Below are positions 17,553-27,000 of a stretch of DNA of 64,000 nucleotides, piece by piece (the stretch's first letter is position 1; the number at the start of each line of letters is the position of its first letter). The translations under genes were made by a program, and so were the position numbers. The notes under the pieces are model-generated. The model was not told where the DNA came from and did not search any database. It saw only the letters and a program-made list of their open reading frames with translations. Origin of the DNA: Prolixibacteraceae bacterium (GTDB taxonomy: Bacteria; Bacteroidota; Bacteroidia; Bacteroidales; Prolixibacteraceae). The DNA lies in the NCBI GenBank assembly GCA_003537645.1, contig DPRM01000077.1, positions 12,843-76,842 of the forward strand. Reading direction: 5' to 3'.

Positions 17553-18056
17553 GGTAGGAAGAAAGTAGATTGAAATGAGTTTTTAGTCTCTCAATATGTT
17601 AGCATATCGCCCTAAAATAATAACTGAATAATGCAACTAACGTGTTGAATGCAGTTGGCTTAGATTGTTATCGAAATGGATCGTGCCTACGGCATTCCAG
17701 AATTGGATACAATTCTTTGTTCTACAAATATCCGTCTGTGTCGGGCAGGTTTAGTACCTCTGGCACTTATTAGCGCCGACCAAACGAAACGGCTGATTGG
17801 TAATTGCTCCAGCGGAGCAAAATATTTATAGAAAGAAGAAATAGATGCTGATAGTCGTCCGCAGGAAATCCAAAAACAAGGATATATCCCATTTTCGGAC
17901 GAAACTGCCTTGGTCTTTAAAAGAGTAGTTACATAAAAGAATAAAAATTTCGCTTCTTTGGGCAAGTAGATAAAATTTATTCTATATATTTATCTGCAAT
18001 ATAATACTTTCTAAATGCTAACCATTTTTTAATCAAAATACTCAAACACTTAAAAC
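17553..18056. repeat. 500-bp inter-cassette repeat, copy 1
   Basis: The segment runs from AGGGTAGGAAGAAAGTAGATTG to the small ORF of the next leader and is nearly identical to 20819-21321. It includes ATCGCCCTAAAATAATAACTG, GCACTTATTAGCGCCGACC and AATATTTATAGAAAGAAG, pieces reminiscent of interspersed repeats common in Bacteroidota genomes. No convincing gene is present; the minus-strand frame around 17687-17965 has no recognisable domain and is not kept open in the second copy. Together with the RND fragment and the leader it forms the shared block of about 1 kb between cassettes. Confidence 0.8.
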
Positions 18057-18302
18057 ATGGAAAAACCAAACGCGAAGCCCAAAACATCAACTGACGGGTT
18101 GATCACTTCAAACATTCACACAATTTTAAATGCGAAGCAATACAAAAAATAATACAAAGGGAAAGAACAGGAAGCCTAACCCGCAAAAGTTATCCGCTTC
18201 CTGTTCGACACCTTTTCAAAAAAGAAAGTGAGGTGAGGTGACAAAGATATAGAAATAAAACAAGCAAAGCTCGAAGCTAAGAGCCTCGGAGATTTGAAAA
18301 GG
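18057..18302 (+). promoter_or_regulatory. conserved cassette leader with small ORF and hairpin, copy B (cassette 4)
   Basis: This is the second copy of the leader. The small ORF 18057-18152 (31 codons, MEKPNAKPKTSTDGLITS...) is followed by the GAACAGGAAGC / GCTTCCTGTTC hairpin and the GTGAGGTGAGGTGACAAAGA stretch. It ends 35 bp before the peptide gene. Differences from copy C in the small ORF are a mix of synonymous and replacement changes, so it is not proven to be translated. Confidence 0.6.
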
Positions 18303-18337
18303 AGATAGATAATGTTGTAAACTTTAATTCATAAATC

Positions 18338-18631
18338 ATGAAAAAGTATAAAATAATAGGATTAAGCATTTTGGTGATAATATTTATCACTGGTAATTTC
18401 ATAATTAGTCATTCTTTTAACCAAACTACTGATTCAAGTATTAATTTATTTATGAATCAAGCAAGAGCGGATGGTGAAGGTGATTATGGAAATAACCTAG
18501 ATGGCTATTGCGCGGAGTGTACAATGCCATTACCAAATGGAGAATGGGGTGATGGAGTATACATAAGCTGCGTGAGTGCATACAACTCTCTTTGTTATGC
18601 AGTTCAATGTGGTGGCGGTTTTTGTAATTAA
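18338..18631 (+). CDS. NVEALA-like secreted Cys-rich peptide, cassette 4
   Basis: The 97-residue precursor has MKKYKIIG, one hydrophobic segment, then SINLFMNQARADGEG, close to the SSLVMQAFADGESG of the cassette 5 peptide: a conserved QAxADGE cleavage region. The core of about 47 residues has six cysteines (YCAECTMP, ISCVS, LCYAVQC, FC). It lies 35 bp after leader copy B, and a stem-loop follows the stop. Confidence 0.75.
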   Translation: MKKYKIIGLSILVIIFITGNFIISHSFNQTTDSSINLFMNQARADGEGDYGNNLDGYCAECTMPLPNGEWGDGVYISCVSAYNSLCYAVQCGGGFCN

Positions 18632-18640
18632 CTAATACTT

Positions 18641-18661
18641 AGAAGGGGTAATGCCCCTTCT
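18641..18661 (+). terminator. stem-loop between peptide gene and propeller gene, cassette 4
   Basis: An 8-bp perfect stem, AGAAGGGG / CCCCTTCT with loop TAATG, lies 10 bp after the peptide stop and is followed by ATTCTCTT. It is placed like the other cassette hairpins, with a different sequence. Confidence 0.6.
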
Positions 18662-18681
18662 ATTCTCTTAAACCTAAATTT

Positions 18682-19842
18682 ATGAAAATAGAAAACATTT
18701 ATCTAATTATATTTATTCTTCTTGTAACATCCTGTTCAGGTCGGAAAAATAAAAAAAATAAAATAGTTATGCCTAGATCGATAATTGAAATAAATGTATC
18801 GAGTGAATTGATTAATAAAGAAATTGACTATACTAACTTAATAGATTCTATTGAAGTAATTAAGTTGGAAACAAATGGTAATTCTTTAATTGGAAGTATC
18901 CGGAAGATTGAATTTCATGACGATAAATTTTATGTATCTACCGACACGCAGGTTTTGTTGATATTTGACAGAAACGGCAATTACATTAATAAGCTTAGTA
19001 AAAAAGGCAAGGGGCCTGGTGAATACTTAGAGATGAGAGACTTCTCTGTTGACAAAGATGGGTCAATTAAAATTTTATCTTTCAACACTATTCTAACCTA
19101 CGATTTAAACCTAAAATATATCAGGCAAAAAACAATAAATGTTACAAGCCATACTGGTCGGGAAATTAATCCTATTCATTTTTTACCTATAGGTGATTTT
19201 ACCTTTCTTTATACAGGATCATTTGCATTGAAAAATTTAATACCGGGGAATGATTATGCCTTGTATTGTATAAATAGTAAAAATAAAATTGTTGGTGAAT
19301 ACTTCCCATTACTTTCATCGGAAACTAGTGGACATCAGAATTTCTACAGATCGAATGACTTAATAAACCTTACTAACACCTATGGTAATGATACAATTTA
19401 TCAAATCATTGATGATTACATAATTCCAAAAGTATTTGTAAATTTTTTGGATGATAGAATAACTGCAAATGACATGATGGATGATCGTGCTGCTATGTAT
19501 AATACAATGTCTAATAATGGATTATGTGGCAATGTAATGAAAGTATATGAAAACAGCAATTATTTATGTTTTAAATTTACAAGAGGGAGATATCCAAAAC
19601 AATGTGTATACAACAAAAAAACACAAGAAATAAAGGTTATCAATATTGTGAATAGTTTACCTTTCCCCAAAATTATAACAGAAGGGCTAGTTGACAATTC
19701 TTTCTTTACGACAATTAATCCTTATGTTTTACTTCAGGAGACTAATGGTAAAAATTATAATGATTTTTTAAATACTTTTAATTTGACTAGTTTGAAGGAA
19801 ACAGACAATCCCATAATTATCAAGTTCAAGTTTAAATTCTAA
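18682..19842 (+). CDS. 6-bladed beta-propeller lipoprotein, cassette 4
   Basis: The 386-residue product has the lipobox VTSC (residue 18), an N-terminal DSIEVIKLETNGNSLIGSIRKIEF block shared with the cassette 2 and 5 propellers (pattern PLET-x-LIG-x-I-K), the signature GKGPGEYLEMRDFSVD around residue 112, and the C-terminal NPIIIKFKFKF. It is likely envelope-anchored. Only 3 bp separate it from the thioredoxin-like gene, so the two are translationally linked. Confidence 0.82.
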   Translation: MKIENIYLIIFILLVTSCSGRKNKKNKIVMPRSIIEINVSSELINKEIDYTNLIDSIEVIKLETNGNSLIGSIRKIEFHDDKFYVSTDTQVLLIFDRNGNYINKLSKKGKGPGEYLEMRDFSVDKDGSIKILSFNTILTYDLNLKYIRQKTINVTSHTGREINPIHFLPIGDFTFLYTGSFALKNLIPGNDYALYCINSKNKIVGEYFPLLSSETSGHQNFYRSNDLINLTNTYGNDTIYQIIDDYIIPKVFVNFLDDRITANDMMDDRAAMYNTMSNNGLCGNVMKVYENSNYLCFKFTRGRYPKQCVYNKKTQEIKVINIVNSLPFPKIITEGLVDNSFFTTINPYVLLQETNGKNYNDFLNTFNLTSLKETDNPIIIKFKFKF

Positions 19843-19845
19843 TAA

Positions 19846-20466
19846 ATGAAAACAATCAAGATTCTCCTATATCTGCTCTTTTTAGTTCTTATTATATCTA
19901 ATGTTTTTTGGATATCTCAAGCTAGGGATAAAGTAAACATTATAAAGTCTTTTATACAAAAAGATGACTTTTTGCAAAGTACAAAAAGCACACAGTTAGA
20001 GTTAAGCCTCTTACAATTAAAATCCGAAGGTACGCAAATTGATTTAAAGGAAGAATTCATAGATGAGAATGGTAAAGTCAACCGATTAATTGATTTAGTT
20101 AGAGGGCAACATTTTAATTTAGTCTTAAGGTATTCTCAAATTGGATGTCATACCTGTACTGATAAAATGATACAACTTCTACATAAAGAGTTGCCAGATA
20201 TTGCTGTAAATAAAGTTATTATATTATCCAAGCTAAGTGCTAAAAGAGATTTAGTTGTCTTTAGAAGAGTTCATAAATTAAATAATATAGTATTTAATTG
20301 TGATAATAGATTAACTCCAATTGACGATATTGATAAACCATATTTTTTCATCATTGCGAAAGACAGAATCATTTCGAAAGTTTTCATCCCTATAGAGGGG
20401 GTCAATGATGAATTGACTAAAGCTTATCTAGGACATATTGCTCAATTTTTAAAAGATCAAAACTAA
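19846..20466 (+). CDS. membrane-anchored thioredoxin-like protein, CHTC, cassette 4
   Basis: The 206-residue product has one N-terminal membrane segment (residues 5-23), a linker, and a thioredoxin-like domain from about residue 85, where LVLRYSQIGCHTCTDKMIQL shows strand, CxxC and helix. The C-terminus keeps PYFFIIAKDRIISKVFIP, the cis-Pro-type strand of the fold. Function by context: thiol-disulfide chemistry on the peptide of the same cassette. Confidence 0.7.
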   Translation: MKTIKILLYLLFLVLIISNVFWISQARDKVNIIKSFIQKDDFLQSTKSTQLELSLLQLKSEGTQIDLKEEFIDENGKVNRLIDLVRGQHFNLVLRYSQIGCHTCTDKMIQLLHKELPDIAVNKVIILSKLSAKRDLVVFRRVHKLNNIVFNCDNRLTPIDDIDKPYFFIIAKDRIISKVFIPIEGVNDELTKAYLGHIAQFLKDQN

Positions 20467-20578
20467 TCACGGATCTTTTTCTGTTGAAGAGAAATATGAA
20501 AATGAGAAAAATTGGTATAATAGAAATTGAACATGAATACAAAAAAAATGTAATGAAATAATAATCCAAAATAGAGTC

Positions 20579-20818
20579 GTGCTACAAAAAAATAAATATC
20601 TCCCTTCCTCCTTCTCCATCCTGATCATCTTCATCTTGCTGATGATTGTGGGGATAAGCGTGTTGCCATTGCTCAATGTGCAGCTAACCCCCTCACGCTC
20701 GTTGCCGGGCTTGTCGGTAGGTTACTACTGGCCCGATGCTTCGGCGCGGGTAATCGAGCAGGAGGTAACATCCAGGCTGGAAGGGCTGTTTAGCGGGGTA
20801 AAAGGCATCAAAGAATAG
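20579..20818 (+). pseudogene. truncated 5' fragment of RND permease 2, copy B
   Basis: A GTG start and 79 codons are almost identical to the first part of the intact permease at 24035 and to the copy at 17310, ending at the same GIKE-TAG junction. It encodes one transmembrane helix only. The stretch right after the stop is the same 500-bp repeat as after copy A, showing that the two copies derive from one rearranged block. Confidence 0.9.
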
Positions 20819-21321
20819 GGTAGGAAGAAAGTAGATTGAAATGAGTTTTTAGTCTCTCAATATGTTAGCATATCGCCCTAAAATAATAACTGAATAATGC
20901 AACTAACGTTTTGAATGCAGTTGGCTTAGATTGTAATCGAAATGTAACGTGCCTACAGCACTCCAGAATTGGATACAATTCTTTGTTCTACAAATATCCG
21001 CCTGCGTCTGGCAGGTTTAGTACCTCTGGCACTTATTAGCGCCGACCAACCGAAACGGCTGATTGGTAATTGCTCCAGCGGATCAAAATATTTATAGAAA
21101 GAAGAAATAGATGCTGATAGTCGTCCGCAGGAAATCCTAAAACAAGGCTAAATCCCATTTTCGGACGAAATAACATTGACTATAAAAGTTTAGTTGCATA
21201 AAAGAATAAAAATTTCGCTTCTTTGGGCAAGTAGATAAAGTTTATTCTATATATTTATCTGCAATATAAAGCTTTCTAATTGCTAACCATTTTTTAATCA
21301 AAATACTCAAACACTTAAAAC
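20819..21321. repeat. 500-bp inter-cassette repeat, copy 2
   Basis: It is nearly identical to 17553-18056 over its full length, with scattered substitutions and small indels. No gene is supported. It separates the RND fragment from the leader of cassette 5. Confidence 0.8.
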
Positions 21322-21567
21322 ATGGAAAAACCAAACGCGAAGCCCAATACGTCAACTGACGGATTGATCACTTCAAACATTCAAACAATTTTAAACGCGA
21401 AGCATTACAAACAATAATATAAAGAGAAAGAACAGGAAGCCTAACCCGCAAAAGTTATCCGCTTCCTGTTCGGCACCTTTTCCAAAAAAGAAAGTGAGGT
21501 GAGGTGACAAAGATAAGGAAATAAAACAAGCAAAGCTCGAAGCTAAGAGCCTCGGAGATTTGAAAAG
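21322..21567 (+). promoter_or_regulatory. conserved cassette leader with small ORF and hairpin, copy C (cassette 5)
   Basis: This is the third copy of the leader: small ORF 21322-21417 (31 codons, MEKPNAKPNTSTDGLITS...), the 11-bp GAACAGGAAGC stem, then the GTGAGGTGAGGTGAC stretch. Compared with copy A it lacks the ATCCCGATAGGTATCGGGA palindrome. It ends 47 bp before the peptide gene. Confidence 0.6.
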
Positions 21568-21614
21568 GTTGAAGAGTTTATAATAGATTACATAAACAAT
21601 TAAAATGAATTGAA

Positions 21615-21965
21615 ATGAAAAAACAAATTCTAACAACAGTTGGAGCCATAGCAATAATTGCGTTAATGGTTTTTAATACACAATTTAACACAAAAGAAAA
21701 TAATAGTGGTTTTACTCTCTCGTCGCTTGTAATGCAGGCATTTGCAGATGGAGAAAGTGGTGTAACTTATTGTTATACATTTTATCCTTCACAATGGTGG
21801 AATTTAACTGATTGTGGAAATGGTTATGATGAGGGTACGGAAGGAGGCACTGCCGCTTGCTTTAATGGAAATGCTGGAAGTTGCGAAGAGGGCGATTGGT
21901 ATTATGTATATAGCTGTAATGGAACAATAGTTGGTTACGGTACCAATACCATTTCTTGTCGTTAG
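21615..21965 (+). CDS. NVEALA-like secreted Cys-rich peptide, cassette 5
   Basis: The 116-residue precursor has MKKQILTT, one hydrophobic segment, and FTLSSLVMQAFADGESG as leader end, matching the LFMNQARADGEG of cassette 4. The core of about 68 residues is rich in Gly, Tyr and Trp and has six cysteines. Of the five peptides this has the clearest QAFAD cleavage motif for a signal-peptidase-type enzyme. Confidence 0.75.
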   Translation: MKKQILTTVGAIAIIALMVFNTQFNTKENNSGFTLSSLVMQAFADGESGVTYCYTFYPSQWWNLTDCGNGYDEGTEGGTAACFNGNAGSCEEGDWYYVYSCNGTIVGYGTNTISCR

Positions 21966-21982
21966 AAAATAAATTATAAACA

Positions 21983-22009
21983 TAAATGCCTTGGAGTACA
22001 AGGCATTTA
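21983..22009 (+). terminator. stem-loop between peptide gene and propeller gene, cassette 5
   Basis: An 11-bp perfect stem, TAAATGCCTTG / CAAGGCATTTA with loop GAGTA, lies 17 bp behind the peptide stop. No T tract follows. It is analogous to the hairpins of cassettes 1-4. Confidence 0.6.
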
Positions 22010-22027
22010 ATAAATAATCTAAGTACC

Positions 22028-23281
22028 ATGAAAAATGTAAAAATTAGTACAATTTACAATTGCTATTTATTGCTATTTTTTTTATTAATATTTGCAATGT
22101 GTCAAGGTAAAAAAGACAATCGTAACTCAATTTTGTCCAATACCTCAAAGAACAATGAATTGATAGAAATAAATATTGATGATTTGGACGATAATACACC
22201 AATTTTATTTTCATCAGTATTTAAAAATTTCAAGTTAACTCCTTTAGAAACACGAAATGAGTGCTTAATAGGTAGGATTTCCAAGATGGAAGTGATTGAT
22301 GATACGCTATACATATTGGATTCAAACATTGCAAAATCACTGTTCTTGTTTGATAGAGAAGGAAAATTTATTCAAAAAATTGGGAAAATTGGGAAAGGCC
22401 CTGGTGAATATATACAACCCGCTTTTTTTTCAGTTAATTACAAAGAAAAACAAATTCTCATTCTCGATACTAAACAGCAAAAAATAATCCGTTATGCCTC
22501 TAACGGAGATTTTATAAATGAGTTTAAGCTAGAGAAAGATTTATTGCCTATTCAAATCGCAACACAGAAAGATTTAATCTATATTGATCAGCTTAACTCA
22601 AAGTATATGCCATCTGACTATTTATTGTACGCTCTTGATAAATCAGGTAAAATTAAAACTAGTTGGTTATCTTCCATGATTTATCAACTCGGATTCAAAC
22701 ATCCTGTTAATAACTCATTTAATTTCTTTACAACAACTACAGATATTAAGTATGTAAAACCATTTTTTGACACTATATTCAGCATAAGCGAAAATCAAAT
22801 TAAACCATATTTGCACGTACATACGACAAATAAGGTAACAAAACAAGACATGGTTGAAATAAATGGTTTCAATGACACAAAGCAATATCTAAATTTTTCA
22901 AAGAAATATAATAAATTTTTAGGGATAACAGATTATATGGAAAGTAATAGATTAGTGATGTTCAAATTTAGGAATCACGCTGAAACCCATAATCTATTCT
23001 ATTATCATTCAAGTAATGAAATTTTTTGCACAACAAAATTTATTGATGACTTAACGCTTGCAGTTCATCCTTCGATTTTTTACTGTACTTATAAAAATAA
23101 TTTTATATCTTGTATTCAGAGCGCTACTCCAAATGCAATAGAATCCTTTATTGCAAATGTTGCAGAAAAAAGGATCAAAATGACAGAAAAGGAAAAATTC
23201 GCTTTGAATGGAATAAAAGCGACTAGCAATCCAATTATTGTCTTTTATGAATGTAGGGAGAATTTCCTTCGTCATGATTGA
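22028..23281 (+). CDS. 6-bladed beta-propeller lipoprotein, cassette 5
   Basis: The 417-residue product starts with MKNVKIST and a hydrophobic segment ending FAMCQG, a possible lipobox. It has FKLTPLETRNECLIGRISKMEV, the signature GKIGKGPGEYIQPAFFSVN around residue 120, and the tail NPIIVFYECREN. The start at 22028 is used because the in-frame ATG at 21986 lies inside the hairpin. It is the longest propeller of the set, with an extra stretch around residues 340-400. Confidence 0.8.
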   Translation: MKNVKISTIYNCYLLLFFLLIFAMCQGKKDNRNSILSNTSKNNELIEINIDDLDDNTPILFSSVFKNFKLTPLETRNECLIGRISKMEVIDDTLYILDSNIAKSLFLFDREGKFIQKIGKIGKGPGEYIQPAFFSVNYKEKQILILDTKQQKIIRYASNGDFINEFKLEKDLLPIQIATQKDLIYIDQLNSKYMPSDYLLYALDKSGKIKTSWLSSMIYQLGFKHPVNNSFNFFTTTTDIKYVKPFFDTIFSISENQIKPYLHVHTTNKVTKQDMVEINGFNDTKQYLNFSKKYNKFLGITDYMESNRLVMFKFRNHAETHNLFYYHSSNEIFCTTKFIDDLTLAVHPSIFYCTYKNNFISCIQSATPNAIESFIANVAEKRIKMTEKEKFALNGIKATSNPIIVFYECRENFLRHD

Positions 23282-23323
23282 TAATAAAGTATCACATATT
23301 ATTATACATTTTATTGCTTAGTC

Positions 23324-23935
23324 ATGAAAAAAATCACAACGAAGAACCTTATATACACCGGTATTTTTGCTGCAACTATAGTATTGAACATTTTCCTCAT
23401 CCTCCGATGTATTGCTGTAGAAAAACTCTGGTTAGAGGAAAAGGAACTTTATACAAAAAAAAGTGAAACTTGTAAAATGCTGTTCATTCGTGACTTAGAA
23501 CTGCGATATCAAAAGATAGCTATCAATAGCCAACAGTTTAACGATTGCATCAGACTTGAAAAATTTCCAAAACTGGTATATGCGTATTCAGGTGATGAGT
23601 GCAACAAATGTGTTTTTGAAGATATATTTATATTAAAAGAAAAGATGATAAAATACAAAATCAAAGATGTTATAGTATTACCAGTATTAGAGGATACCAG
23701 AAATACACACATTAGCTTAAACACGGATTTAGAAAGCTTTAGGTATAAACTCTTAGATAAAGAATCAATTATATTTCCTAGCAGCATGGATGGTAGTTCT
23801 GTCCGGTTTTTTTGTATTTTAGACTCTATAGATAATATCTCTATTCCCTTTTTCCCTGATAAAAACTCACCTGAAAGGACGGAAGATTATTTGGATTTTG
23901 TCTTAACTAATTTTTTCGAGAAGAATGGATTATAA
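23324..23935 (+). CDS. membrane-anchored thioredoxin-like protein, CNKC, cassette 5
   Basis: The 203-residue product has one N-terminal membrane segment (residues 9-29) and a domain with KLVYAYSGDECNKCVFEDIF, placing the CxxC as in the other cassettes. The later FFCILDSIDNISIPFFPD matches the C-terminal strand of the fold. It is immediately followed, after 99 bp, by the intact RND permease 2. Confidence 0.7.
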   Translation: MKKITTKNLIYTGIFAATIVLNIFLILRCIAVEKLWLEEKELYTKKSETCKMLFIRDLELRYQKIAINSQQFNDCIRLEKFPKLVYAYSGDECNKCVFEDIFILKEKMIKYKIKDVIVLPVLEDTRNTHISLNTDLESFRYKLLDKESIIFPSSMDGSSVRFFCILDSIDNISIPFFPDKNSPERTEDYLDFVLTNFFEKNGL

Positions 23936-24034
23936 AGAGATAGTGCAGTCCCTACCATTTTTTTTAAACTTAGGTTTGCTGACATCTCAATTATCAAAAG
24001 TAATCGTCTATTAAATTATTAGTAACTTGATAAT

Positions 24035-27000
24035 TTGATCACTTCTATCAAATCCCCCCCCTCCTCCTTCTCCATCCTCATCATCTTCATCTTGCTGGTG
24101 ATTGTGGGGATAAGCCTGTTGCCATTGCTCAATGTGCAGCTAACCCCCTCACGCTCGTTGCCGGGCTTGTCGGTAGGTTACTACTGGCCCGATGCTTCGG
24201 CGCGGGTAATCGAGCAGGAGGTAACATCCAGGCTGGAAGGGCTGTTTAGCGGGGTAAAAGGCATCAAAGAAGTATCGTCGGTATCATCAAAAGGGTATGG
24301 TCGCATCAGCTTGTCGTTTAAAAAAACGGTTAACCCCGATGCTGCACGTTTCGAGGTGGCATCGCTCATCCGCCAGGCTTATCCAGGTTTGCCCGGGCAG
24401 GTTTCGTTTCCCGAGCTTTCGATGAGCGCCAGCGGGCAGAACACGAGTCCAATCTTGACTTATACGCTTAATGCCAGCGCCAGCCCTTTCTTCATACAGA
24501 AATACGCCGAAGACCATTTGGTTCCTAATCTATCCGTAATTCCGGGAGTGAACGGTGTAAAAGTATATGGTTCTACTCCTTACGAATGGGAAATCCGTTT
24601 TGACAATGAACAGGCGCAACTTTTGGGCATCCGCTCACAAGAGATTGCTCAAAGCCTAAGCTCATTTTTTAACGAAGAATATTTGGGGCAGGGATCAATT
24701 TCATACAAAGGGACGGAAACCCTCTCGGGGTTTTATTTGCGAAACAGCATATCCGACAGTATTAACTGGCGCTCGGTACCGGTAAAAAAAGTGAATGGCC
24801 GCATGGTACATCTGGGCGATATTGCAACGATTGCCTATAAAGAACAGCAAGCTTCGTCGTATTTCAGGATCAATGGGTTAAATACCATCAACCTGGTTGT
24901 TTACCCCAACGACAATGTAAACAACCTCACGCTTGGGAAACGCGTTAAAGAAGAAATTGAACGATTAAAGGCAGGGCTCCCTTCGGGTTACTCACTGCTT
25001 TTAACCCATGATTCTACGCAGTTTCTGAATGACGAACTGAATAAAATAGGCCTTCGCACCATCTTCTCCCTGCTGATCCTGCTCACATTTGTGTTGCTTA
25101 TCAGCCGTCGGTTCAACTATCTTTTGCTCATCACCATTAGTATTGTTGCCAACCTGGTAATTGCCTGTATTTTTTACTTTGTGCTCGGCATCGAAATACA
25201 TATCTACACACTGGCAGGAATTACCATTTCGTTTGGGATGGTGATCGATAGCAGCATCATCATGATTGACCACATCCACCACCAGGGCAACCGGAAAGCA
25301 TTTTTGGCGATTCTTGCAGCTACGTTAACGACCATTGGCGCCATGAGCGTTATTTTTTTCCTGAAGGAGGAGCAAAAGATCAACCTGATCGAATTTGCCC
25401 AGGTCATCATTGTAAACCTGACGGTTTCGCTGCTCATTGCCCTGTTTTTGATTCCAGCTTTAATGGAAAAGGTTAAACTGAAAAAGCAGGGATCAAGAAG
25501 TACGTTCCGCAGAAAACGCAGGGCAGTTCGCTTTAGCTCCTTTTATGGATGGTTCATCCGTTTCAGCAAAAGATATAAATGGGCCTGGCTGGTCGTTTTT
25601 GTTTTGGGGTTTGGCCTGCCGGTGCAATGGTTGCCCCAAAAAATTGAGAAAGAAGGAACTTGGGCCGAAGGATACAACAAAACGGTAGGCAATGCCTGGT
25701 TTTCGGAAAATATAAGGCCAACTGCTGAAAAGGTTCTGGGAGGTTCGCTACGGTTGTTTTCGGAGTATGTATTCGAAAATTCGTTTTACTCCGAACCCAG
25801 CCGCACAACGCTTTATGCACGCGGAAAAATGCCCGAAGGTTGCACAGTTCAGCAATTAAACGATGCTGTAATGCTAATGGAGAACTTCCTTAGTAAGTTC
25901 GACGAGATCGAGCTGTTCCAAACCTCCATCACGGCCTACAATAACTCTGCAATTACCATCCAGTTTAAGCCTGAATTTGAATTCGGTTCATTCCCGTACT
26001 TTTTGAAAGAGGAAATAACCTCGAAAGCCATTAGCCTTGGTGGAATGGACTGGGACGTTTATGGCGTGGGCAGGGGTTTCTCCAATTCATTGAATTCGGG
26101 CTATAAAAACAGCAGGATAATTCTCGAAGGGTATAATTACGACCAGCTTTACCGGTATGCAGAGCAATTAAAAAGCAGGCTGGAAGAAAACGAACGGGTG
26201 AATGAAATTGAGATAAGCGGCTCGTCGGGCTGGAATGCGAAAACACTGCATGAATATGTCCTCTATTTCGATCACGAAGGCTTGGGTTTGAATGAAGTGG
26301 ATGCCGTTCAGTTTTATTCGTTCCTGAAAGACAAGGTTTATAAAGCCAATCTTGCCCCTGTTTATTCCAACAACGAACTTCAGCCGGTTTCGTTGGTTTC
26401 CGATTCGTATGGCCATTTTAACGTGTGGGATTTAAACAACCGCCCTATTTCAATCGGTGACAAACAGTTTAAATTATCCGAATTTGGCAAAGTCAGCAAA
26501 CAAAAATCGGGCAACGACATCCATAAAACCAATCAGCAATACCAACTGGTGGTGGCATACGATTTTATTGGGCCTGAACCTTTGTCGAAAATCGTTCGCG
26601 AACGGCACGAAAAAGAGTTGGCCGAAGTCTTGCCCCTGGGATATTCCATCAAACAATACCATTGGGGCGCCTGGGATAAAAAAGACAAAAAACAGTATTA
26701 CCTCATTCTGCTGGTCATTCTGATCATCTATTTTATCTGCGCCATACTCCTCGAATCATTCAGGCAGCCGTTTGCCATTATTTCGTTGATCCCGGTATCA
26801 TTTATCGGGGTATTCCTCACCTTTTACCTGTTCGATTTTAATTTCGACCAGGGTGGCTTTGCCTCATTTATCCTTTTGTGTGGGATCGTCGTGAATGCCG
26901 GATTGTACATCATTAACGACTACAATAATTTTTGCAGGGCTAAAGGAGTGAGAAATAATATTAGGCTCTATCTGAAAGCGTTTAACCACAAAATCATCCC

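Noticed and set aside
17687..17965. Minus-strand open frame of 92 codons in the 500-bp repeat
   Set aside because: Not kept open in the second copy of the repeat, and no domain is recognised.
24035..24100. An ATG start for RND permease 2
   Set aside because: No in-frame ATG precedes TM1; TTG at 24035 is the best available start, and the truncated copies show the original start was GTG with a different N-terminus.
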